This document shows positions 26,604 to 34,500 of a DNA stretch of 64,000 nucleotides, one piece after another. The stretch spans positions 1 to 64,000 of the forward strand of contig NZ_JAUTWS010000034.1 of the NCBI RefSeq assembly GCF_030657435.1. Reading direction: 5' to 3'. Positions within the stretch are counted from its first letter, which is position 1. Every line of letters starts with the position of its first letter. The DNA comes from Paracraurococcus lichenis. Its GTDB lineage: Bacteria > Pseudomonadota > Alphaproteobacteria > Acetobacterales > Acetobacteraceae. The notes under the pieces were generated by a model that saw nothing but the letters and a program-made list of their open reading frames with translations, was not told the DNA's origin and did no database searches. The position numbers and the translations under genes are program-made.

Positions 26604-26972
26604 CGTGTGAACCCCGTAGCCTCAGCCCAGCCAGGCAGTTCCCAATCCTGGAGGAGCGGACAGCTTCAACGGCAGTGCTGGAGGTTGCTTCAGTACCGGC
26701 AAAGCGTACTACGGAAGCGCAAAGAAATTTTGATGGTCAGTGTGCTGCGCCTCACAGGTGAATGGGTACAAGAGCATTGCCGGTCGACCGAAATATTCGG
26801 TTTGTAGCCGGCTCCAATTACGAATTGAGAGCGTACCGTGGCTTAATGTGTTCTGTTCAGTAATTCATGTTACTATTGCTATGCTTCGCAAGAAGAGGCG
26901 AAGCGGGCCGAGCAGGAGGCTGGCACCTCACACCCGGCCCTGACCACCACCCCGCTTCACAGGAGCAGGACA
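26604..26972. other. AT-rich intergenic stretch; possible promoter zone
   Basis: About 370 bases between the cyclo-ligase remnant and the next gene. From 26690 on it is much more AT-rich than its surroundings and contains a 7-bp hairpin GCTTCGC/GCGAAGC (26883-26889 with 26898-26904). No gene, no clear -35/-10 pair. Confidence 0.4.
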
Positions 26973-27353
26973 GTGGCTCATTTCCCCATAGACCAGTCCA
27001 GCCGCGACCGTCTCGCCGCCATGCCGGGCGTGACGATCATCGACCACCCGTCGCCACACCACCCGGGCGACATCGCCCTCGTTCTGGCCGGCCTGCGCTG
27101 CTGCGAGGTCATCGCCGACGGCGCTGCGTTCCGGGCGGCGTACCACCTGCGCTATGGCGAGTGGCTGCCGCTCGCCGAGGAGGTGGGCGAGGACGCGGCC
27201 TTCGCCGCCGTATTCGCCTTCCTCACCCTGGTCGTGGCCGTGCCGCCGCACTACGCCGCAGCGCACGACGCGACCGAGCGGAAAGCCGCGGCCGAGGTGC
27301 TGGCCGCCTTCTCCGGCATCAGTGTCACCTTCACCCCCGCAGCAGCGGCGTAG
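26973..27353 (+). CDS. hypothetical protein
   Basis: 126 aa from GTG 26973, preceded by AGGAGCAGGAC. Not recognised. It has a hydrophobic helix near residues 78-93 (FAAVFAFLTLVVAVPP) and an Ala-rich C-terminus, no signal peptide and no cysteine pair apart from one CC. Followed 13 bases later by another small gene in the same direction; both run towards the GH16 gene. Probably accessory plasmid genes. Confidence 0.55.
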   Translation: MAHFPIDQSSRDRLAAMPGVTIIDHPSPHHPGDIALVLAGLRCCEVIADGAAFRAAYHLRYGEWLPLAEEVGEDAAFAAVFAFLTLVVAVPPHYAAAHDATERKAAAEVLAAFSGISVTFTPAAAA

Positions 27354-27366
27354 GGGAGGCAGGGAC

Positions 27367-27636
27367 ATGGGCACGAACCCCAGCCTGCCGCCCGTGACGC
27401 TGTCGAGCGACTTCCTGCGCTCGGCAGCCTGTAGGGTGGACCTCACCACCGGGACCGGGCGCGCCAGTGCCCGGCTCCTCGTCGCCATCGAACTCGGCCG
27501 CACCATGGAAGCCGAGCACCTGATCCGGGTTTGCCGAGCGCATGGCGTCAGCCACGTCTGCACCGGCCATCAGGCTGCGCACGCGCTGGCCGCGCTCTGC
27601 ATCCCCGTCCTGCCCGAGGTGGAGGGCCGGCACTGA
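27367..27636 (+). CDS. hypothetical protein
   Basis: 89 aa from ATG 27367 with GGGGAGGCAGGGAC in front. Not recognised. Soluble, alpha/beta in look (ARLLVAIELGRTMEAEHLIR, then CRAHGVSHVCTGHQAAHALA). Forms a probable two-gene unit with the preceding hypothetical gene and ends 125 bases before the convergent GH16 gene. Confidence 0.6.
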   Translation: MGTNPSLPPVTLSSDFLRSAACRVDLTTGTGRASARLLVAIELGRTMEAEHLIRVCRAHGVSHVCTGHQAAHALAALCIPVLPEVEGRH

Positions 27637-27761
27637 TCGGCGGCATCGTCCTCGCGTGCGGTCCCAGCGATGCGCTGCGCGCGAGGACGGCTCGACACGG
27701 GCCGCCGGGATACCTGTTGCAGAGCGCGATTTCCTTGGCGACGAGATCGTCCCCACCTCGC

Positions 27762-29069
27762 CTATCGCAGGCTCTCGTAGGAGAAGCCGTAGAGCGTGAG
27801 GCTGTTCTCGCGGCACACACCCGAGCAGGGTGCCTGCCGGTCCGCACTCCACCAGGTCTGCATGCCGATGCCGGGTGCGGCATTCTCGCCGCCTTCGGTC
27901 GCGTCGCGCGGCACGTTCTGGGTGAAGCTGCCGACCTTGATGCCGTTGACGTAAACGGTGAGCTCGGTGGGGCTCCAGAGATACTGGTAGGTGTTGCGCG
28001 CGGTCGGTTCGACCCCGGGCATGGCGAGGCTGCTGTACTCGTTGCTGCCTTTGGCACTGCCGTCCTCGCCACGCCAATGCAGGGTCGCATAGGCGTCGCC
28101 ACCGGCATCGACCTCCAGCAGGTCCATCTCCGGCCCGGGCCAGCGGTCCGTGCCGGGCCAGAGCAGGGCATAGGGACCAGTGACGCTGCCGGTGGTCGAG
28201 AGATCGAAGGTGTAGAGCCCGTAGCCATAGCCGGCCGTCGCGCCGGTGGGCGGCAGCATGGTGCCGCTGTCCTGCTCGATGCCGTCGTTGACGCGGTAGA
28301 TCGTCACCTGCCCCGGCACGCTGGTGTCGACGCCCGGCCCCCAGGTCCGCGAGAACAGCCCGACGCCGCCATCGAAGCTCTCGGTGACCTGGATCGTGCC
28401 GCCGTCCAGGCGGATCCCGGGCCTGGCGCCCTGGTCTTCCGCGGGCGCGACGTAGCCGGCCTCCGCCAGCCGCGGCGCGACCGCCTGGCCATCGCGGTAG
28501 GAGGCCGAGAGCAGCGCGTTGCCCTGCACGAAGCGCTTCTCGTCGATGGTCAGGCCACGGCTGTCACCAGGCTGCGGGGGCGGCAGCTGTGGGGACAAGG
28601 AGGGGTCATAGCCGGCGATCGCCAGGGCTTCGGTGTCGGTCGGTGGCCTGGGCGGCGCCACAGCGGTGCTGGGCACGTTCGGTGCCGGCGGCAGGCCGGG
28701 CAACTGGGTCGGGTGTTCGAGCAACGGCGCGGTTGCCGCACCCATGCCGGCGTAGCTGCCAGTGATGGGCGAGGCCCAGGCACCCGCGCCGGCGGCGGGA
28801 CTGCCTACCGTGAAGCCGCCCGCGGTACCGGGCTGCCAGGCGGGGCCGGCGGACGGCAGAGGCGGCAAGGCGCTCGACTGGGTCATCGTCATGCTGTGCC
28901 AAGCGCTCACGGCGCTGCTCGACGGCGCCATAGGTACGGCCGGGGCAGCGGGTGCAGCCGGTCCTGTCATGGTCATCGCCTGCCAAGCGGCGAGGGCACC
29001 GGCGGCGCCGTCGCGCAGCACGGCAGCCCGAACGCGCCGTGGTCGGGGTGTGGCATCGCGTGGGCGCAT
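27762..29069 (-). CDS. GH16-family glycoside hydrolase (beta-glucanase-like)
   Basis: 435 aa. ATG 29069 follows GGGAGGTGATC, two bases after the upstream stop. The first 200 residues are Pro/Ala/Ser-rich and low in complexity, with a repeated AWxxMTMT motif; the catalytic beta-sandwich spans about 215-430. The GH16 signature E314-x-D-x-x-E319 (PEMDLLEV) gives nucleophile and acid/base. The family cuts beta-1,3/1,4-glucans, agarose, carrageenan and bacterial exopolysaccharides (ExoK type). The N-terminus (MRPRDATPRPRR) is basic but no clear signal sequence follows, so the export route is unclear. Last gene of a group linked to conjugation genes; a role in clearing matrix or wall polymer for transfer is possible but unproven. 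Confidence 0.8.
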   Translation of the reverse strand: MRPRDATPRPRRVRAAVLRDGAAGALAAWQAMTMTGPAAPAAPAVPMAPSSSAVSAWHSMTMTQSSALPPLPSAGPAWQPGTAGGFTVGSPAAGAGAWASPITGSYAGMGAATAPLLEHPTQLPGLPPAPNVPSTAVAPPRPPTDTEALAIAGYDPSLSPQLPPPQPGDSRGLTIDEKRFVQGNALLSASYRDGQAVAPRLAEAGYVAPAEDQGARPGIRLDGGTIQVTESFDGGVGLFSRTWGPGVDTSVPGQVTIYRVNDGIEQDSGTMLPPTGATAGYGYGLYTFDLSTTGSVTGPYALLWPGTDRWPGPEMDLLEVDAGGDAYATLHWRGEDGSAKGSNEYSSLAMPGVEPTARNTYQYLWSPTELTVYVNGIKVGSFTQNVPRDATEGGENAAPGIGMQTWWSADRQAPCSGVCRENSLTLYGFSYESLR

Positions 29070-29071
29070 GA

Positions 29072-29659
29072 TCACCTCCCTGCTTTCGGTGCGGGCGGCG
29101 GCGACAGCCACCAGCCCTGCGTGAAGGCGCACCACTCGCGCCCGGCCTGGGCCGACTGCCGAGCGCAGCTTTCGAGCAGCACGCCGAGGTCGTTCCAGCG
29201 CAGCGTCTCTGCCTGCGCCGCTGAGAGCCGCCCAGCCAGGGTCGGCTGCGGCATCTGCCGCCCCGCCCACCAGCCGCCCCCGGCCGCAGCGAGCAGCAGT
29301 GCTGTCAGCAGCAGCCCACGATGCCACCGCACCTCGCGCACCAGCCGCGCGGCTGCCGTGCGCATCTCCTGCGCGGCGCCGAGCGCGGCCTGTCGCGCCG
29401 CCTCGCGGCCGACCCGGGAGGCCGCGTCGTCGAGCCGGTCGGCCACGGCCGCCACGGCCACCAGCGCCAGGCGGACCGGCTCGTCGGCCGGCATGCCGGC
29501 GCGGTCACAGTAGGCAGCAACGCTGGCCTCGACGCCCTCGCCCACGGCCGGCGCCGGCCGTGGCGTGGCGGTCTCGCGCGCCGGTGCGGGCTGGGCGGGC
29601 GTGCGACGCTCCAGCCAGGCCACCAACCGTCCCGGGCCGACCGCCGCCGCGCCGGTCAT
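29072..29659 (-). CDS. hypothetical single-span membrane protein
   Basis: 195 aa from ATG 29659, which overlaps the upstream stop as ATGA. Alpha-helical cytosolic part (about 40-110, Ala/Arg-rich), one membrane helix at about 118-136 (LLLTALLLAAAGGGWWAG) and a periplasmic tail with two cysteines and Trp-rich end. Layout recalls small relaxosome-anchoring or mobilisation proteins, but no named family is recognised. Tightly coupled to the ParA-like gene before and GH16 gene after it. Confidence 0.6.
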   Translation of the reverse strand: MTGAAAVGPGRLVAWLERRTPAQPAPARETATPRPAPAVGEGVEASVAAYCDRAGMPADEPVRLALVAVAAVADRLDDAASRVGREAARQAALGAAQEMRTAAARLVREVRWHRGLLLTALLLAAAGGGWWAGRQMPQPTLAGRLSAAQAETLRWNDLGVLLESCARQSAQAGREWCAFTQGWWLSPPPAPKAGR

Positions 29660-30435
29660 GGCAGCCACTCCAGCGCGTCCGCCGCGGCATGCCGCTCCTC
29701 GAGCTTGCGGAACCAGTCCTTCAGCATCCAGCGCTCGGTAAAGCCGAGGCTGCCGCCGCCCTCATCGGCGTGGCCCACCAGCGCCTCGCCGAGCGGGAGG
29801 CCCAGCGCGCGCACCTTGTCCAGCACCGTGAGGTTGCGCACCAGCACGGGTCTCGCGCCTGCCGCCAGCCAGGCCGCGAAGGCCGGCTGGCTGCGCACCG
29901 GCGCAAAAGCCGCCTCGGGATCCTGCCCACGGGCGACGATGGCCTCGTTCATGACGAGCAGCGTCGCCCCGCCCTCCAGCAGCTGTGCCTCGCGCACCGA
30001 TACCGCATGCGCGAGGTCGTCGAGGTCGGGCCCGAGCATGTAGGCCCCGACCGGCAGCACACCGGCGTCGTGGCAGAACTCGGACAGGCTCAGGTCGCGT
30101 AGCAGCTCGATCATGGCCCGGTCCTGCCCGCCGCCGATATCGACCAGCGCCGAGACCGGCCCTGGCCGCCCGGCCAGCTCGTCCAGCACGGCGAGCATCG
30201 CGGCGCGGAAGTCTCCCGGTGCCGCCCCGGCCGGCACCCGCGCCTCCGGGTAGAGACGCGAGAGCGAGGGATTGCGCACGTCGGCGTCCAGCAGGATCAC
30301 CTCGCGCCCGGCCAGGCGCGCCCGCTGCGCCAGCGCATCCAGATAGGTGGTGCCGCCCAGCCGGCCGCGGCCGAAGCGCACCAGCAGTTTCTTTCCAGTC
30401 GGCACACGCCGTGCGGTGGATGGAGCGTCGCTCAT
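29656..30435 (-). CDS. ParA/VirC1-like protein with degenerate P-loop
   Basis: 259 aa from ATG 30435. An N-terminal strand-loop-helix reads FGRGRLGGTTYLDALAQRA, which lines up with the deviant Walker A of ParA proteins (KGGxGKTT), but the catalytic Lys is replaced by Gly. It is followed by VILLDADVRNPSL and a Walker B-like ALVDIGGGQDR. ATP hydrolysis is therefore doubtful. ParA-like proteins near relaxase genes (VirC1 type) bring transfer DNA to the VirD4 machine; the location fits that role. Overlaps both neighbours by ATGA. Confidence 0.6.
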   Translation of the reverse strand: MSDAPSTARRVPTGKKLLVRFGRGRLGGTTYLDALAQRARLAGREVILLDADVRNPSLSRLYPEARVPAGAAPGDFRAAMLAVLDELAGRPGPVSALVDIGGGQDRAMIELLRDLSLSEFCHDAGVLPVGAYMLGPDLDDLAHAVSVREAQLLEGGATLLVMNEAIVARGQDPEAAFAPVRSQPAFAAWLAAGARPVLVRNLTVLDKVRALGLPLGEALVGHADEGGGSLGFTERWMLKDWFRKLEERHAAADALEWLP

Positions 30436-30521
30436 GACATGTCTCCCCGCGCTGGTCGGTGCATCGTCCGGTTGACGGCGACGTGCGCCGCCAGCGCCGC
30501 CGCGTGTTGGTCCGCGTTCAT
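30432..30521 (-). CDS. candidate 29-aa small protein, translationally coupled on both sides
   Basis: ATG at 30521-30519 overlaps the TGA of the upstream gene, and its own TGA (30434-30432) overlaps the ATG of the ParA-like gene. The peptide starts MNADQHAAALAAHVAVNRT and ends with a basic, Pro-containing tail. Filling the gap between two genes with ATGA joints at both ends is what a real gene in this densely packed group would do; chance is still possible. Function unknown; it may simply carry ribosomes across the gap. Confidence 0.45.
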   Translation of the reverse strand: MNADQHAAALAAHVAVNRTMHRPARGDMS

Positions 30522-31021
30522 CGGCTTCGTTCCTTCAGCTCACGGTCGAATGCCGCCAGTCGTCGGGCCACCGCCTCCTCCGGCGTCTCGCCCGGGCGCA
30601 GGCCAGCCAGGTGCGCAGCGTCCACGTTCCGCGACAGCAGGACCTGCATGTCGCGCCTGCCGCCCGCCTCCGCCGCCGAATCGGGCCGCGGCGCAATTGT
30701 CTTCGGCTTGCCCGCGCCCTGTCCTACTCGCCTGCGCCGCCGCACCCGCAGCCAGGTCTGCCGTGCCGTTTCCGCCGCCCGGCGCCGCGACGCCACGCCA
30801 ACAGGACCGTCCTCGCCCCATCCTTTCGGCGCACCCAGCAGCCCGGTGCCGACCCAGAGCGTCGCCCAGGCTTCCCAATCGGCGCCATATGCCGTGATGA
30901 TGTCGGCAATCTCGGCCTCATGCTCGGCCATCCAGATGGAGAGCCTCGATCGCCGCCCCCCTCCGACGCGCACCGCATCCCGCATCTGCGCAAGCAAGGG
31001 ATCAGTCCGATCGACGCTCAT
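30518..31021 (-). CDS. hypothetical plasmid protein, possible accessory transfer factor
   Basis: 167 aa from ATG 31021 (an ATG 15 bases upstream is less well placed; GGAG sits 8 bases before 31021). Helical, with IWMAEHEAEIADIITAYGAD and a strongly basic middle (RLRVRRRRRVGQ-type segment) that could bind DNA. Not recognised as a named family. First gene of the left minus-strand group; the region to the right (31022-31284) shows no gene. Confidence 0.6.
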   Translation of the reverse strand: MSVDRTDPLLAQMRDAVRVGGGRRSRLSIWMAEHEAEIADIITAYGADWEAWATLWVGTGLLGAPKGWGEDGPVGVASRRRAAETARQTWLRVRRRRRVGQGAGKPKTIAPRPDSAAEAGGRRDMQVLLSRNVDAAHLAGLRPGETPEEAVARRLAAFDRELKERSR

Positions 31022-31284
31022 GGCGCCGCTCCGCACCGCGACACGCGCCGCGTCAGGTCCGCGTCACAGGCGCGTCCCATGCGCTTCGGAAAAGTTGGTG
31101 ATCCCGCGCGCGTCCGCGTCGGAAACGCGACAGGCCGTAGCCGCAATGAGTTCCGACAGACCAAGTCACCCTTCAGCTCACTGCTCCCGGTCCGTGCGGC
31201 GGCGTGCGCGCACGTGATCTGGGCGCGACATGCGGCGCGGCGGCCGGCTAGGATCGGCCTCGTCGATTCGCGCTCGAGGGCCAC

Positions 31285-31530
31285 ATGAGCACCACTCCCT
31301 GGCTTCGCCTCGATCCCGAGACCGTGGTGCACTGCCTGTCCGTCGAGGACGGCGACCAGCCCGGCACACCGCTGCCCGATGACCAGCAGGCGCGCATCCT
31401 CGACCCGCTGCGCGCGATGCTGCGGTGCGGCGAGGTGGTGGCCATCGCGCGCCTGCGTGACGGCGAGGAGGAGATCTTCCTCGGCTCGGCCGAGGAGGCG
31501 GCCGAGCGGATACGCCTGGGCCTGCACTAG
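31285..31530 (+). CDS. hypothetical small acidic protein
   Basis: 81 aa from ATG 31285, with GAGGGCCAC in front. Beta-alpha character (WLRLDPETVVHCLSVEDGDQ; VVAIARLRDGEEEIFLGSAE), acidic. Not recognised. It is transcribed against the relaxase gene and the two ends are 15 bases apart, so it is not part of the tra operon. Confidence 0.55.
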   Translation: MSTTPWLRLDPETVVHCLSVEDGDQPGTPLPDDQQARILDPLRAMLRCGEVVAIARLRDGEEEIFLGSAEEAAERIRLGLH

Positions 31531-31544
31531 CCGCACCCGCCGGC

Positions 31545-34500
31545 TCAGGCGCTCGGCGCTTGGCCCTGCCGCGGGCCGGCCTTCGGACGGGTGCCGTCGT
31601 CCGGGCCGCCCGTGCCCTGGGCCGGGCGCGACGCCTGCCGCGGCGCGTCTGCCTGCCGGGCCGTGCGGCCGGCCTGCTCGCGCGCCTGCCAGATGTCCAC
31701 CTCGCGCTCACGCTCCTGGCGGACCTGCGCCCTGGCCTTGTGGATCCTGCTGTCGGTCATCGGGGGTTCCCCCTGCGGGACCTGCTCGGGGCGCGCCCGC
31801 TGCGCCCGTGCCGGCCTGTCCGGCATCTCCTGGGCTGGATCCGGGCCGGCCTCGGCCTGGGCCGCGCCGACCCGAAGCGTCGCCGCAATCCGGCTCCGCG
31901 TCGCCTCCAGCCCGTAGGTCTGGTGGTAGTCGTTCCAGTCGGTGCCTTTGCCTGCAGCGTGCCGCGCCGGATCGAGCGGCGGCGCGACCACCAGGGCGTT
32001 GCCCAGCGTGTCGGCCGCGGCATTGGCCTTCTCGAGCCCGGCATTCGGCAGCGGCGGCTCGCGCGCCGGCAGGTGGTGGTCGTTGTCGGCAAAGAACACG
32101 AGCCGCCGCTCCGGCTCCGCCCGGCGGATCGCCGCGGCCAGCGGCAGCAGGTTGCTGGTGTCGAGCGCCACCACGACCGGCAGGCCGGAGGCGCTATGCG
32201 CGCTCCAGGCGGTGGCGAAGCCCTCGGCGAGGCCGAGCGGCTCGCCGGGGCGGAGCGTGCCGATTAGGAAGCCGGTGCCGCTCTTCTGCGCTCCTTCCTG
32301 GTACAGCTTGTCGGTGCCGTCCCGGGGCGGCCGGGCCAGGATGGTCTGCATGTTGCGCAGGTGCCCGGCGGTGTCGCGCAGTGGGATCACCAGGTTGCCG
32401 CGCAGGTCCTCGCGCAGCCCGGGCGGGACGGCGGTGACGCCCTTGCGGCGCAGATAGGCGTTGGCCGGGGTCGCCGGCCGGGTGCCCTCCAGCAGCCAGG
32501 CGGTGCGCTGCGCCGCAGCGTCCTCACGCGTCTGCTGTGCCGCCCGCGTCGCGGCCCGCGCCGCCGTGGCCTGCTCGGCCAGGCGCCGGGCCTCGGCGGC
32601 CGGGAGCGGCACCGTCTCGCCACGGGCCTTCCAGGTCGAGCGGGTGCCGGCCTTGTAGTTCCAGACGATGCCGTTCGGCACGCCGCTGTCGAAGAACCCC
32701 ATGTAGGCGCCCGACTTCTGCCGGCCCCGGTTGCCCTCGACCGGGGCGTAGTGGCGCTGGCCATCCATGACCGGCAGGCCGTCGAGCTTCAGCCCGGCCG
32801 TGCGGAGAGCGTCGGCGAACTGCTGCTGCGCCTCGATCTCGCTGATCTCGACGCGCCGGCGCGGCCGCACGGGCGGGGACCGGGCGCCGCCGGACCCTGC
32901 GGCCACAGGCTGCGGCTGCGGCTGCGGCTGCGGCGCAACGACGATGGGCGGTGGCGCGGGTGAAGGTGGGGGACTGCTCACCACCTGCGGCAGGACGGCC
33001 TCCGGCGCTTGCGGCATCGCACGGGCGGCCGCGCGCACCCCCTGGGCCGCCTCGCCCAGCGCATGCGCCAGGTGCCGCGCTGCATCGGCCTGGTCGAGCC
33101 TGTCGCGCAACGTGGTCGGCGCCAGGCCCGCGCGCTCGCGCGCCTCGACCGTCCGCACGTGCTGCTGCAGCACGCGGATGGCATGCCGGCTGTCCTGCAC
33201 TGCGCCCGCCAGCAACTGGTGCGCCGTCTCCTTCACCGGCTGGCGGGCAAGGTTGGCGACCAGGTTGTCCCAGGCCTCGGCTTCGCGCTCCGCCCAGTCG
33301 GCGGGCGGCGGCACCCCGGCCGGCCGCAGCTCGTCCACCTGCCGCAGCTCGGCGCCGGCGCTGCTCAGCAGCAGCGAGCGCACCCGGTGGCGGCTGGAGG
33401 CCACGTAGTTCTTGAACCCCTGCACCGTGCGCGAGCCGCCGGGCAGGGCATTGATGTGCTCGTCCGAGGTGATCCCCTGGCTGCTGTCGATCGTCCGGCA
33501 GTCGCCGTAGGCGATCTGCAGCCGCGTCGAGCCGCGGGCGCGCAGCCTCTCCCAGGCGACGAACCCGACCTTGCCGCCGGGCGTCACCACCTCCAGCCCG
33601 GCGCGGTGCTCCACCCGGCGCCCGACCCGCACCCTCTCGTCCACCACCCGCCGCACCGTCAGCACGGTGCCGTTGTTGCCGGCGATGGCGCTGCGCTCCC
33701 AGCCCTGGTTGTTGATGACAAAGCGGGCATGGGTGCGCCGGTAGAGCCGGATGCGATCGCCGGGCGCGAGCGCCATCGCGTACTGCCGGCCGGCGCCGTC
33801 CATGGCCTCCACTACAACGGCGTCCCGCCCCACCTGCCCCGCCGCGCGCCGCAGCGCCCGGATCGCCAGGCTGATCTCGTGCGCGTCGGCGTTGGTCGGC
33901 GCCGAGACGGTGACCGTGTAGCCGGGATCGGGCCCCGCCCGGCCACAGGCCTCCATGTAGGCCTCGGCAGTGCGCCGGATCGCCTCCTCGCGGCCGCCGG
34001 GCACGAGCTCGGCCGTGCCGTCCTCGCGCTTCATGGCGATCGCGCGGCTGACCGCGGCCAGCCGCTCCTCGGGCCCGTCCTCGCGCCGGCCGCGGAACAG
34101 CGTGGCGATCTCGCGCTCGCGCTCTGAGGCCTGCCGCCGGATGACGAGGATCTCGGGGATGGTCTGTCGCCCCAGCGCCTCGGCCAGCAGCTTGATGATC
34201 GGGCCGGCCTCGACGCTCTGGGCCTGCCGCTCGTCGCCGGTCAGCACCAGCTTGAAGCCATGCCGCTGCCGCGCCCGCAGCAGCTCCAGCAACTCGCGCG
34301 TGCCGACCTGGCTGAACTCGTCCAGCACGACCACAGCACCGCGCCGCAGCCTCAGCGGCCGGGCCGCGCCCTGGCGCAGCCCGTCGAGGAAGGGCTTGAC
34401 CGCGAAGGTGCGCATCGGGTCGATGCCGGCCTCGGCCAGCCGGCTGCCCTGCTCCCAGGCCTGCGCGATGCCCCAGACCTCGCGGCCCTCGGCCTGGCGG

